Of a stretch of DNA of 64,000 bases, positions 12,779 through 35,602 are shown piece after piece. The stretch is from Chlorops oryzae (lineage: Eukaryota > Arthropoda > Insecta > Diptera > Chloropidae), in NCBI GenBank assembly GCA_020466095.1, contig CM035809.1, positions 18,888,430 to 18,952,429 on the forward strand, in the 5' to 3' direction. Under the pieces are notes generated by a model. It saw nothing but the letters and a program-made list of their open reading frames with translations, was not told the origin of the DNA and ran no database searches. Position 1 is the first letter of the stretch. The number at the start of each line of letters is the position of its first letter. The translations under genes were made by a program, and so were the position numbers.

Positions 12779-14039
12779 AACCATTCAGTGCAAATCAATA
12801 GATATTTCTGTTACACAAAAAAGACTGAAAAATATAGTTCCTTTGTTTTTATGTAAAGAAATTTAGCAACAACAAGAAAAATAACAAGAATACAGAAACA
12901 ACCACAAAAATGAATAAAAAAAATTTAAACTGCAAAACGTAAAAACAATATAGGAATTATATTCTATAGTTTTACTTTATTACGTAAAAAATAAAAATAA
13001 AATTATTTTAAAGTACACACACAAACACAGACAGATAAAAACAAATTAATAGTTCTTCGAGAGCTAAAGCAAAAAAAAAAATGTTACAGTTTACTCATGG
13101 CATTAAGAAATAATTTTCTTTTTTTATTTCTCTAAAATCGATTCAAAAGAAAGTAACTTCGAAATTTAACAAAAATTAATAAATATTTTTGGTATGTATT
13201 TTATTTAAAAAAAAAAAAATATATATATATATAGGGATAAGTAAATTAATGCTAGTGCAACTTAAAAAAAAATACACAGCTTAAAAGAAATTGTAATTAA
13301 TTAAAAATCTATAAAAAAAAAACAAATCTGTAACCGTAAAGAAATGGTATGAAAAAATGCTTAGCTTTTAGCTTAAAAAGTTGTATATTAAGCCTTATCT
13401 ATATTTTTATTATTTTTGATTTTTATTTTATTTTTTATTTTTGTTCGTTTGTTTGTTTCTCTATTAGAGAAAATAACGTTAAAGTATAAATAAAATATAT
13501 ATATGTACTTACATATATATATAAAATATATATATATAATAATATATATATATATATATTGAAACAACGCGCATGAGTACATTTAGTTTTAGTTGTATCA
13601 TGTAAAACTATCTTTAACATAATAGCTTATACATAGATTCCATAAGTAAATTAATTTATATACAAAAGTAAACTTTAATTTAGCATAAAACGTCATAATT
13701 TATACAAATATACACACAAACCTATATATAATGATTACTTATAATGTATACTTTACAATGGTAATAAAAAATTCAAAAAAAAAAAAAAACAAAATCAACT
13801 TTTCGTAAAAAAAATATATTAAAACAAAAAATCGCTTAACATATATTGTTGCAAAGAAATAAATATGAAAAAACAAAAAAAAAATAACAAAGCCTAAGAA
13901 TGTGTAAATAAAAATTAAAATTAAAAATTTAATACTTATTTAAATCTTTTCTTTAAAACCGGTTTCAATCAAAATGGGTATGCAAATGTTGCTCCCAAAT
14001 GTTAACAATGCAATGCTATGCTAACAGTTTTCTCGATTT
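12779..14039. other. AT-rich gene-free sequence
   Basis: Mostly A/T runs, with (TA)n tracts near 13490-13560. I see no coding or structured feature. Confidence 0.6.
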
Positions 14040-17000
14040 CTAAAGCTAGAAATTTATTTAAAAAAAATATTAAACAAATAAGGAGATATAGCCATGAAAC
14101 GGATAGATGGGATAGGTAATTCTTTTTTTCTATGTATTCTAGAAACTGCAATCTTTTGAGCCTCCATCACACTTTGCAATGAATAAATTTTTAATAATTC
14201 CACGGGTAAGGAAAATGCAAAAAGTGCTTCAAATAGGGGGAAAGCGTGGAATTTTCCAGGAATTTTCTCCATGGGAATTTTCTTTAGGATTTGAGGAACC
14301 ATTTAGAAAAAAAAATTTTTGAAAAACCCTGTAGGAAATGTCATTTTGAGACAGTTAAACCCGAAAAACAAAACTTTATTCAAAAACATATAACGGCTTT
14401 ATTTTCCCGCCAAAATAAAAATTCCAAAAAAAACTTCAAAAAATAACAAAAAAACCAAAATTTTCAAAACCCGAAAATTCCCAGTAGTTTCCGAGATATA
14501 AGCATTTGAAATTTTGGCATCCACCTTCTGTTTTTCCTGGTCGCCTAGTGAATCAGACGAATTTTTTGGAATTGAAATCCGCATTTCTTTGGCATATGAT
14601 TTTCTCGATAACTAAAGTCTTTTTTGAAACTTCGGCGGTAAGTATGCATTCTTGTGATCCTCCATCACACTTTGCAATGAATGAAATTTTAATATTTCCA
14701 CGGGTAAGGAAAATGCAAAAAGTGCTTCAAATAGGGGGAAAGCGTGGAATTTTCCAGGAATTTTCTCCATGGGAATTTTCTCTAGGATCTGAGGAACCAT
14801 TTAGAAAAAAAAAATTTTCAAAAACCCTGTAGGAAATGTCATTTTGAGACAGTTAAACCCGAAAAACAAAACTTTATTCAAAAACATATAACGGCTTTAT
14901 TTTCCCGCCAAAATAAAAATTCCAAAAAAAACTTCAAAAAATAACAAAAAAACCAAAATTTTCAAAACCCGAAAATTCCCAGTAGTTTCCGAGATATAAG
15001 CATTTGAAATTTTGGCATCCACCTTCTGTTTTTCCTGGTCGCCTAGTGAATCAGACGAATTTTTTGGAATTGAAATCCGCATTTCTTTGGCATATGATTT
15101 TCTCGATAACTAAAGTCTTTTTTGAAACTTCGGCGGTAAGTATGCATTCTTGTGATCCTCCATCACACTTTGCAATGAATGAAATTTTAATATTTCCACG
15201 GGTAAGGAAAATGCAAAAAGTGCTTCAAATAGGGGGAAAGCGTGGAATTTTCCAGGAATTTTCTCCATGGGAATTTTCTCTAGGATCTGAGGAACCATTT
15301 AGAAAAAAAAAATTTTCAAAAACCCTGTAGGAAATGTCATTTTGAGACAGTTAAACCCGAAAAACAAAACTTTATTCAAAAACATATAACGGCTTTATTT
15401 TCCCGCCAAAATAAAAATTCCAAAAAAACTTCAAAAAATAACAAAAAAAACCAAAATTTTCAAAACCCGAAAATTCCCAGTAGTTTCCGAGATATAAGCA
15501 TTTGAAATTTTGGCATCCACCTTCTGTTTTTCCTGGTCGCCTAGTGAATCAGACGAATTTTTTGGAATTGAAATCCGCATTTCTTTGGCATATGATTTTC
15601 TCGATAACTAAAGTCTTTTTTGAAACTTCGGCGGTAAGTATGCATTCTTGTGATCCTCCATCACACTTTGCAATGAATGAAATTTTAATATTTCCACGGG
15701 TAAGGAAAATGCAAAAAGTGCTTCAAATAGGGGGAAAGCGTGGAATTTTCCAGGAATTTTCTCCATGGGAATTTTCTCTAGGATCTGAGGAACCATTTAG
15801 AAAAAAAAAAATTTTCAAAAACCCTGTAGGAAATGTCATTTTGAGACAGTTAAACCCGAAAAACAAAACTTTATTCAAAAACATATAACGGCTTTATTTT
15901 CCCGCCAAAATAAAAATTCCAAAAAAACTTCAAAAAATAACAAAAAAACCAAAATTTTCAAAACCCGAAAATTCCCAGTAGTTTCCGAGATATAAGCATT
16001 TGAAATTTTGGCATCCACCTTCTGTTTTTCCTGGTCGCCTAGTGAATCAGACGAATTTTTTGGAATTGAAATCCGCATTTCTTTGGCATATGATTTTCTC
16101 GATAACTAAAGTCTTTTTTGAAACTTCGGCGGTAAGTATGCATTCTTGTGATCCTCCATCACACTTTGCAATGAATGAAATTTTAATATTTCCACGGGTA
16201 AGGAAAATGCAAAAAGTGCTTCAAATAGGGGGAAAGCGTGGAATTTTCCAGGAATTTTCTCCATGGGAATTTTCTCTAGGATCTGAGGAACCATTTAGAA
16301 AAAAAAAAATTTCAAAAACCCTGTAGGAAATGTCATTTTGAGACAGTTAAACCCGAAAAACAAAACTTTATTCAAAAACATATAACGGCTTTATTTTCCC
16401 GCCAAAATAAAAATTCCAAAAAAACTTCAAAAAATAACAAAAAAACCAAAATTTTCAAAACCCGAAAATTCCCAGTAGTTTCCGAGATATAAGCATTTGA
16501 AATTTTGGCATCCACCTTCTGTTTTTCCTGGTCGCCTAGTGAATCAGACGAATTTTTTGGAATTGAAATCCGCATTTCTTTGGCATATGATTTTCTCGAT
16601 AACTAAAGTCTTTTTTGAAACTTCGGCGGTAAGTATGCATTCTTGTGATCCTCCATCACACTTTGCAATGAATGAAATTTTAATATTTCCACGGGTAAGG
16701 AAAATGCAAAAAGTGCTTCAAATAGGGGGAAAGCGTGGAATTTTCCAGGAATTTTCTCCATGGGAATTTTCTCTAGGATCTGAGGAACCATTTAGAAAAA
16801 AAAAATTTTCAAAAACCCTGTAGGAAATGTCATTTTGAGACAGTTAAACCCGAAAAACAAAACTTTATTCAAAAACATATAACGGCTTTATTTTCCCGCC
16901 AAAATAAAAATTCCAAAAAAACTTCAAAAAATAACAAAAAAACCAAAATTTTCAAAACCCGAAAATTCCCAGTAGTTTCCGAGATATAAGCATTTGAAAT

Positions 17001-17107
17001 TTTGGCATCCACCTTCTGTTTTTCCTGGTTCGCCTAGTGAATCAGACGAATTTTTTGGAATTGAAATCCGCATTTCTTGGGCATAGGATTTTCTCGATAA
17101 CTAAAGT
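14040..17107. repeat. Satellite-like tandem array, unit about 498 bp, six units
   Basis: The word AAATTTTGGCATCCACC recurs at about 14508, 15006, 15504, 16002, 16499 and 16997, so the period is 497-498 bp. Internal units differ mainly in A-run length, while the first unit (14040-14505) is clearly diverged. Each unit has open frames of 61-108 codons on both strands; these copy the repeat and are not genes. A weaker relative of the CTTCGGCGGTAAGTATGC segment lies at about 17180-17200, just past the array. Confidence 0.95.
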
Positions 17108-17545
17108 CAATAAAGCATTTTGAAAACCAAATATCTCGGGCATCATTTTTTCTCGAAGGCTAGAATTTTTTTTCGAGAGCTTCGTCGGTAAGTATGCTAT
17201 CTCAAATATAAAATTTTTCCGCCATTCGGAACATCTTTTGTATTTTCAAATCTTTTCAATGTGATGATTTTTGCTTAAAGAGCTTCAAAATACTTAGTTC
17301 CTTTGTATTCGCTTTCCTATTGGGCATACAGTTCAGTTATAAAAAGTGAAAGAAATAGCTCAAAGACTTAAGATGGGAACTTGAAAACAGCTTGTCAAAG
17401 GCTTGTGTATTCGGTAAGCCTAGTTCAGACACAAACTGACTTAGCGAATACACGAACCTTTGCTTTGAAGTATTTCATACACCAACTATTTTAGTCGACA
17501 CATAAAATTTTGTGTCTTAGCTAGGCACGTTGTCTGGTTTTGATG

Positions 17546-18184
17546 CGGGTCTGCTTTTACGTCACGAATATGTGATAGAGTACTTTGAGTGGGCGTAGCA
17601 CAGAAAGTAGGCGTGGCAGCGTTACGAAGTTAAACTTTTCCATATCTGGGGCACAACATTAAGCTATGTTCAGAATGTGGGTCCCGTGGGTTCAAAATTG
17701 TGGATTTTGGAAAAACCCGTTTTCTGTTTGAGGGGGTTGGGGTGGTTCGATTTGGAAAATTTTTTGGGAATCTCTTAGATCTAGAGATAGAAACGTCCAT
17801 GCCAAATTTCAAAGCCCTAGGGCAACTCCTTCTATGATTTACCAAGAAATGTATGGAGGTTAAGCGCTTGAACTCCATACATTTCTTGGTAAATCATAGA
17901 AGGAGTTGCCCTAGGGTCTTGAAATTTGGCATGGACGCTTCTATCTCTAGATCTAAGAGATTCCCAAAAAATTTTCGAAATCGAACCACCCCAACCCCCT
18001 CAAACAGAAAACGGGTTTTTCTAAAATCCACAATTTTGAACCCACGGGACCTCACATTCGGAATATAGCTCAATGTTGTGCCCCAGAGTTGGAAAAACTT
18101 CAACTTTGTAACGCTGCCACGCCTACTTTTTGTGCTACGCCTCACTCAAAGTCCTTTATCAGATATTCGTGACGTAAGAAGCAG
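17546..18184. repeat. 640-bp near-perfect palindrome with no spacer
   Basis: Two arms of about 320 bp are reverse complements and meet at AAGCGCTT (17862-17869). The central 60 bp on each side pair perfectly; farther out there are scattered substitutions. Landmarks are CTATGATTTACCAAG and its complement, and ACGTCACGAATATG and its near complement at the ends. A third, decayed copy in right-arm orientation follows at about 18545-18900. The sequence resembles widespread insect GGCGTGGC-type non-coding repeats. Confidence 0.93.
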
Positions 18185-18544
18185 ACGTTCAGAACTACTG
18201 GCAATGAAAAGACCTTTGCAGGACATATTTGTCATAGAAGTATTAGCCATATGCCAAATTTTGAAGTCTTAGCTAGTGTATTTGTTGGGTCTACTAGAGT
18301 TCTATAGACGAATCCCAATGTGACAATTTTGAAATCGTAGCCAAAACCAGTACCCTCAAATAGAAGTATGAACGGTTTATTCAACAAAATCAGCAAATTT
18401 TGATACCCATGGTTTCAAATTGCTGGATTAATATACCGTAATGTCTTGCCCCAGGGAAGTTGGATAAAATTGGAATCTTTGATCAAGTGCTCATTCGCAC
18501 AACTTTCATGTGCTAGCCCACTTCATATGTTTATCTGAATATTT

Positions 18545-18900
18545 CGTAAGAACGTTGAACTCCATACATTCTTCGGAAATCATAGAACGAATTGCCCTAG
18601 GGTTTCAAATTTGGTCATAGGTAAGTTTTTTAGTGATCTAAGCCAGTTCCATATACAACTTTTGACGCAAATTTTTTGACACCGCCATTTACAAGCTGCA
18701 AATAGTATAGAACGGTTTCATTCCTAATAATCCACAATATTTAACCAGTTTTTTAATATTCGTGAATATAGTCAAAGTAATTCCCCAGAGTGAAAAACTT
18801 AATTTTAACTCGCCTACTTTTGTGCTAATTCGACCAAATTTTTTTCATCTCAAAGTCCTTATTGATATTCTTGACAAGATACAAGTTTCTTTAGACAAAC
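18545..18900 (+). repeat. Decayed third copy of the 17.5-kb palindrome arm
   Basis: It contains GTTGAACTCCATACATTC, then GAATTGCCCTAGGG and TCTCAAAGTCCTTAT, in the same order as the right arm of the palindrome but with many substitutions and gaps. Confidence 0.65.
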
Positions 18901-19191
18901 TGGCATATCACTATTAACATATTGCAGGAACAAATTTCCGTATAAATTAATTTGCAAGCACAATGCACCAAATTTTGTGTACTTAGCATAGTGATCCAGT
19001 TGATTTTGACTGCTTTGTCTTGTACTATGCAAGTTCTAATATTCGAACTGCAATTGCCGTCTTAATGACGCAGAATTTTTTATTTTAAGCTCGGATATTT
19101 AAGCCACTTAATTTCAAGACAGCATTTTATATAAAGAGGTTCATACAGAAACTAATATGATCGACGCAATATTTTAATAATTTTTAATATT

Positions 19192-19310
19192 AGTGGTATT
19201 CAAGCAACAGTGCAAATCGCAGTGTGCAATATTTGCACTGCTTTTTTTGTACGCAATTTGACAAGTGCAAATATTGCACACTGCGTTTGCACTGTTGCTT
19301 GAATACCACT
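19192..19310. repeat. 119-bp hairpin (possible MITE or structured RNA)
   Basis: The arms AGTGGTATTCAAGCAACAG and CTGTTGCTTGAATACCACT pair over about 55 bp, with one single-base bulge and a short T-rich loop. ATT flanks both ends, which could be a 3-bp duplication. There is no sign of a coding function. Confidence 0.85.
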
Positions 19311-20013
19311 ATTGTAAGTTTTTTTATTTGTAAACTATATTTAAAATAATTTCAAGGAAAACACAATTTTACAACTATAACTTAGATTGGTCGCATAGCA
19401 TATTGAATAATACATATAATTTTTTTAAATGTTATTTCCTTTTTCGTTTATATGTTTTGAGACAGATACATAATTGTCTTTAGAAACAAACAATGAATTA
19501 TAACTATTATTGAATCAGCATGGAACTTAAATTTCCGTTATTTTAATCGCAGCGAATTATATAGCAAACAATAATTTATGGCAAAACTTATAGCAAAATA
19601 AAAATTACAGTCCCAAAGAACAAAGTCTCCTTATAGTTGATAACTTATAAAAAGTGCAAACTATATTTTATATAAAAATCTATAACAGAGTAACAGAAAA
19701 TTGATAAAAAAAAAAAGGTTTTTTAAAAGCTACTATTATATATATATATTTTTTAAATTAATTTTAACGTAAGACTTTACATACTTTAAAAAAAACAAGA
19801 CATGAAGACAGTGAAAGCGGTCATTGAACGCGCTCTCATAAATTATATGATGTCTCTTTCTTTCTACTACCCTGAGAGTCTACATAATTTTGCGTTCAAA
19901 TACGCCAACAGAAAAAGAAATAGAAAAAAAAAATAGTGTCGCCATGGGTATGTCAGTGCTTGTGTTTATGTGTGTGTTTGTGTGTAAAAGAGCACGTTCA
20001 TTCAATCTGAATC

Positions 20014-29764
<9,751 letters not shown>

Positions 29765-31241
29765 GTTGAGATTGAGATGGGTTGCTGCTGCTTGAAAAGG
29801 GTGGCTTTAGTTTTTCGTTCGCATTCTGTGTTCTTTTGATCTGATTTCGATTACTGGTGATTGTTTTGAGTTCGAGAGGGAACCATGAATTTAATTACGT
29901 TCAAATGCACAGTTTAATTACAAACAAGTTGAAACAATAAAACTGTGACATGTTGTTATTTCTCCAACTTTTCTAATACCTGAGGCACATATGATACGTC
30001 ATCCGTCATCGTTTTCGACTGACGTTAATGAAGCGATGCACAGTGGGATGGCTTCATGCATTTGAGTTCAATAAGACGCCATTTACACGTTAAGACATTT
30101 CGATAATGAAATAAAAGCGTTATGAATCTAGTAAAAACAAAGATTGTTAGGACGCAGTTATATTTCCTATTACATGCAGCCCGTTCTACACTTATGACAA
30201 CATCGTTTCAAAACAACCCATTTGAATAATGAGAAAATGAAAGAGAAAGAAAGATTGTAGGAATTCACAACGTCTCTCCACGTTTTTCTCTCTTACACAA
30301 ACGTTCTGATTTGCTTGAAAGTTGAACGTACTGGTGTCAAAATTTTAAACGTGAGCTATGACGTAAAATGAACGGAGATGTGACAAAAAATTGAAGTAAC
30401 GTATGCGTTCAAGTTTAAACGTGTGCTGGTAGACAGGACATTATAAAAAGTTTGAAGAAATGATGGGACGTTGAAAGGCAAGAATTAACGCTTTCGCTAC
30501 TGTAATAACAAATTGTTAGAACGATGTTACATACGACTGACCGGCGTAGTGTAAACACAATGAAGATGTGACGCATGAAATTTCATATTTTACATAGTAC
30601 GTTTAACGTGTCTGTAACAGAGACGTATTTGAATGAAAGTGAGAAGAAATCCACGTCCACATAACGTGCCGATTTGTTGAACATGTGACGTACGTAGTAA
30701 TAGGGCCTATGAAAATCGCATCACACATGCTACAAAGGCTATCTTCTACTTAGGTTGCGGAGAACATAAGGACATATAAAAAAGTAAAAGAAATCCCACT
30801 GTCGACGTTTAATGGCAAAATATAAATGCTCGTACTGCCACTAACAAGTCACAGCAGATATCAAATGATTACGATTTCGATTAACACACTAGCCATTTGT
30901 GTAACAATGATGATTTGAAGTGTTATTAATGACTTTTTTGAATCATTTTATTAAAGAAAAATATGTACAGCGAAAAAACGTCTGTCAAAAAGACTTAAAT
31001 AACATTGAGAATGTATTTCTCATTTAAGTCGATATGAAAATTTTGCTCACATCAAATAGGTTCTGACTGTTCACATTACAGAGTATTCAAGCGAAAATTT
31101 ATGTGTTCATAACACAACGGGGACTCATATGTCTAGGCTCGATTGTAATGCTTTAATATTGACAGAATCGTTTAATAAGAGATTCTCAATAACTGCGAGA
31201 ATAATAATTCTTAGTGTAGAGTCGACATTTTTAAATCTACA

Positions 31242-31460
31242 GCCCGATCCTAAATAATCCTGGAAACGTACCCCTGCGGGTTTGAAAAAAATTCTTCCAT
31301 TTTAGCGCATTGGGACGAGAGTATAATGCAAGCATAAATTTCGAAAATGTTTCAAGTATTCATTCACCCCAATTCTGAAGAATATTTCATTTTTTTCACT
31401 TTTCCAACCAGTTTCTATAGGAATTTGTATTGAAACTAGCGGAAGAGTGATATATTATTC
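31242..31460 (+). repeat. Dispersed CCGATYCTRAATATTC family, copy at 31.2 kb
   Basis: Starts CAGCCCGATCCTAAATAATC and continues CCCCTGCGGGTTTGAAAAAA and CATTTTAGCGCATTGGGA. Its duplicate is at 41296-41510. Other members are at 3948, 4430, 8520, 46940 and 48232. No clear inverted ends, so the class is unknown. Confidence 0.65.
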
Positions 31461-31566
31461 AGAATATAGGTAATGTAGAATAGGAGTGATTAACTAGAAT
31501 ATCGATCTTGATCTCTGGGATTTTAGTCAATAGTTTATATTTCTATAATTTATGCCTTATTATTTA

Positions 31567-31637
31567 TTATTTGGCTTGCTGCGCTTCACGTCTGAACTTT
31601 TTTTCAATATCAAATTTGATCGCTCAATACGCAGGCC
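31567..31637 (-). pseudogene. Truncated 3' end of the membrane-protein gene (copy 1)
   Basis: The last 22 or so codons and the TAA match 43060-43130, with two or three substitutions. The reading frame is cut off upstream by the LTR retrotransposon end at 31638. It cannot be functional on its own; it marks either an insertion allele or a broken duplicate. Confidence 0.85.
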
Positions 31638-32283
31638 TGTTGTGGTTATTAGGGGAATGTATCAGTCTGGCTCCTCCAGACTACTACATAGACCTAAATA
31701 TCCTTTATAAATAAAATCCAGGACACAGAGAATTCATTTAAGTCCTTTTATTAATTTACTTGTTATTTTAATTACAATGTTTCGATCCTACTCTAGCTCC
31801 TATTTGACTAGAAAGGACTTCCCTAATTCCCTATCTAACACTGAAGTCTACGCTCCCCTGTCGTGGCCCTTGGGTGAGTGCGTGCACCGGAGTTGAGACT
31901 TTGAATACTTAATCAAGAGTCCGCTTTGTCGATGTTGATGCTTCCCTTTTATAAGGAGAAAGTGCTTATGCTGCACTTTCTCGCCAAATCTGGAACACTT
32001 CCGCAATGATGAACTGCTGTTGTGGAATCAACTATAGCCCAATTTCGCTTTTCTCCATAACTTCGTATATCAGCTGGTGCTGACGTTGTCGTCGTTCTCA
32101 TTATCGCTGACCTACTTCTGCGTTCCAGTTCTAGTTCTGCTTTGGTGACGATATTGCGTCATCGTCTTCGATCGTTGCATTTCTTTTGTTCGCTTCTGTC
32201 TGTTATTCGCTGGTCTTGCAAAAACGGTCGACTCTTTCACGCTAGGTAGTACAGTGAGTACTCGTATGTTGTAACTCACAACA
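31638..32283 (-). repeat. 3' long terminal repeat, 646 bp
   Basis: The repeat runs TGTTGT to ACAACA on either strand. On the element (minus) strand it has a TATA-like CCTTATAAAAGGG at 31956-31945 and an AATAAA signal near 31750, in the order expected of a promoter-bearing LTR. It is inserted in the last exon of a membrane-protein gene copy. Confidence 0.85.
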
Positions 32284-32297
32284 TCCCTCCTCCTTTT
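32284..32297 (-). promoter_or_regulatory. Polypurine tract of the LTR element
   Basis: On the minus strand it reads AAAAGGAGGAGGGA and abuts the LTR exactly, as plus-strand priming requires. A similar purine stretch followed by the same GTCGCG..CATCGTGAC context recurs near 32605-32640. A tandem block of about 85 bp (CCGCTGATGCAGCAAAT) lies between, at about 32379-32545. Confidence 0.75.
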
Positions 32298-33550
32298 GAA
32301 GAAGTCGCGTTTATCGTGACGGAATTATGGATCATTGACTTCAATTTCGATTAGGTACTGTTATTATTTTTTTTTTCCTGAAACTTTTCCAAAAAACCGC
32401 TGATACAGCAATTCTTATTCGACCTTGAAAATTGTAAATAAATGCAGCTGTGGATATTTGTTTTGTTGCTACTCCCAAAAACCGCTGATGCAGCAAATAT
32501 CATTCGACCTTGTAAATAAATTCAGCTTGGGAAATTGTGGATACCTGATGTATGCGTGTAGATTGTAGTTTTTCATCCACCAGTAGCTCGTGAGTCTGCC
32601 AACTCTCCCCCTTTTAACGGAGTCGCGAGCATCGTGACTGTGAAATTTTTCTGCCGAATACTTTGCTGTTTACGAGACATTGGGCTGATGTACTGACTTA
32701 TATATTTTTGCTGGCAATATGACATCTTGGTGCCGGGAGTTGTTGTTGGGCAATTGAGACGGTTGCCTTATGGTGCTTCTTTTGTTGTTATGTTGATGGG
32801 CCATGTTTATGTGTACCAGAGCGGATACCGGAGTTTTACTTAAAAATATTAGTCATTCTAATTTATAAAATACCATTCTTTGCTAACGAATTAACTGTCT
32901 TAAACCAAAAAAAACTTTCTTTAACTAATTATACAAAATTTTATAATACCATTGTTTGCTAAAAACCAAAGTTAATCTTACAAGATTGTAGAACATTATT
33001 GTGAACATAATTGTTTTGAAATTTATATATTCTTTTTGCTCCGTTCTAATATATATAGTGATTTATTTGTTATTCTTAAGATTTTATACAACCATAGGTA
33101 AATATTACAATTATTGAGTGCTTATCATTATTATTTTTTTAAATTCTCAACTTAGACATGCAACAATATTCTTATTGAATTGAAATTTTTGTTTTTTTTT
33201 TTTTTGTTTTATGTGTGTTGTTTTCAATGTATGTTTTCAATTTGCATTTTTTTTCTTTTGTCTCTCTCTTTTTTATTTTTTTTTTAAATTTATGCTTTTG
33301 ACTTTTCAATCTCTTTGTAGGTACTTTTTTTTTACTCCTAATTTTTATACAAATTTAGTTCTAATACATTAATTTTTTTCAAATTTAGTATAGGGTATCT
33401 TTTTAACTATTATTTTCTCCATATCTTTTTATTTATTAAAAAAAATTTTTTTTTTGTTTATCTTTCTAAAATGGTTAACAGTGTTTTCAATATGCCAAAA
33501 ATACCTATTTTTTCAAGGTATTGTCTTCTATGTACTTTTTCTTGAATATA

Positions 33551-35225
33551 TGGGCATTTCCACAGAAATGTCAACCGCAGTCAAAAAATTCAAAGCCTAT
33601 AAAAGTATGTTGTTTTAACATATATTTATAGAGAATCGATCAAATTTTACTAATCTAAACATATTCCACATATATTCATAACACATTTAGAAATATTCAA
33701 ATGCAAAGTCGCACAAGTGCAAAAGTTATGTTTTGAATATTTCTCTTCCCGTTTTGTTTTGATTAATGTTCGTAATAACATCCACTATGCTTAAATATTT
33801 GCACTTTCAAATATCGTTTTATATTTGAGGAATGTAAGAAAAATGCAAAGGGAACGATGCAATCGCCAATTACGGTAAATTTTTTCTTTACTTTATCGTT
33901 TATTTCGTTGTAGCGTGCGACATTGAAAAATAACATTTGTTATCACTGAGTCAAAGGTGTTTGTGCAACGCGCCTCAAATATTCGCAGCAAACAGCAATT
34001 TGTATTGCAATTAAATAAAAAAAATTTTGTTGCAAAATAATCAACGCTTTGGCCCTGAGACATATTTGAAGTTTGTAGCGTGCGACATCGTTAGTGTTAA
34101 ATTTATAAATTTCGAACCCTTGCTCTTAAACCCATTTCAAATTTTTTATTTTCAACCACATTTTTCTGCAAGAAACTCAACACCTATAAAATTTATGTTT
34201 ATATAGACTGATGCAGTAGTCGATTAAGAATAAACTAAGTTAAGAAAAATAATTATTTTTTGCAAGTTTCAATAGAGAATGAATGATTGTTCCAGAAATG
34301 CGAAATTTTGAGTTGTACCGATTTAGTAGCAAGGGTGCGATAGGTCAACTTACCGAAAAGGAGTACTCTGAGTTACCCCAGAACATGACTAGTCAAAATG
34401 TAGAGTATTTTGTGTAAGACAACTGACCTCTAATTCACCACACTAGGTCTATTCGTGAAGTAGTTAAATGTGGGAGTGGTAATGCCTCAATGACAAGCCA
34501 ATGTTAAAAATACAGTTTGAAGCATCGGTTGGCATATTAAGAGGGCAGTCCTGAAAGAGCTAGGACTGCATATTCCATTAAAAAATCTTTATTTAATATA
34601 AGTAATACTATTCACAGTTAAGTTAGTTTCTATTCTTTATTTTTTATGTAAAGGATGAATATTCTTATTTATTTATTTATTTTTCTTTGTTGAAGATATT
34701 TTAAGTTTATAATTTTTTTTTTGTGAAAATAAATATATTGAAAACATTAAAAGTCATTTATCATCATCTTCTTCATGTCCAATTAAATTAAAAGTACACA
34801 TTAAATTAAAACGTATGATGCAACAAAATGTAGCATTCGACATGTAGCGTGCGACAGTGATTAAAATAAATAAAAAACTAAATTGTTTAATATTTTTGAA
34901 TCAAATAAAAACCAGTTCTAAGATTCATCAATGTACAATATTACAAAATTAGTCGCATTAAAATATTGCCTCAAGTTTCGCTGAAATCAGTGGTTGAACT
35001 GTTCGCCTCAAAACTGACTTCTGTTTTTGTAGCGTGCGAATGCCTTAGTTTTTTGTAATTATCTTGAAAAGGAACAATTTCCAGAAATCAACCTTAGCAC
35101 CAATTACAGTGCTAGTCAAGAGCTATAACTTCCGCCATTTGTCCAAATAAAAAAAAATTTTCTTATATTTCTTTTTCCACTGAGAATGCGTGCGAATGTC
35201 GCGTTCGACATCATGGAAATGCCCA
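33551..35225. mobile_element. 1,675-bp TA-flanked TIR element with repeated GTAGCGTGCGAC
   Basis: The ends TGGGCATTTCC and GGAAATGCCCA are inverted and flanked by TA. GTAGCGTGCGA occurs at 33910, 34075, 34844 and 35029, all in one direction and followed by C in the first three. It has no coding frame. The 880-bp element at 58729-59608 has the same ends but a different interior. It is nested in the LTR element. Confidence 0.75.
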
Positions 35226-35602
35226 TATACAGATATTTAGTAAATCTCTGTATATACTTTTTAATACTTACCAATTTTTTTTTCTGTTTTTGTTGTTATT
35301 CTTCCCTCTCGTTCTTCTGGTCGGGCCAGTTTTATTTCCACCAAGTACATCTTGTGCCTAAGCTTGTCTAAAAAAAAATATAAAAAAAAACACAAATTAC
35401 GGTTCTCGAGTCCCTACTGCATTCTCAGTTTTTTTTGGTAATGCTTTTGATTTTGAAGATTTTAGTTCAATTGAAACGTATACCGCCTTAAGCGATGTTA
35501 AAAAGAAATTCCTAGTCATAATTTAATTTAAAAACAGTGAGACCTCACTTAACGTGATAAAAATCTTTGTTTTTCGATCGATTTTTTACATTAAATAACT
35601 CT

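Noticed and set aside
14506..16823. Repeated open frames of 108 codons (+) and 61-67 codons (-) in the 14-17 kb array
   Set aside because: They recur once per 498-bp unit on both strands and have no splice or start context; they are by-products of the satellite sequence.
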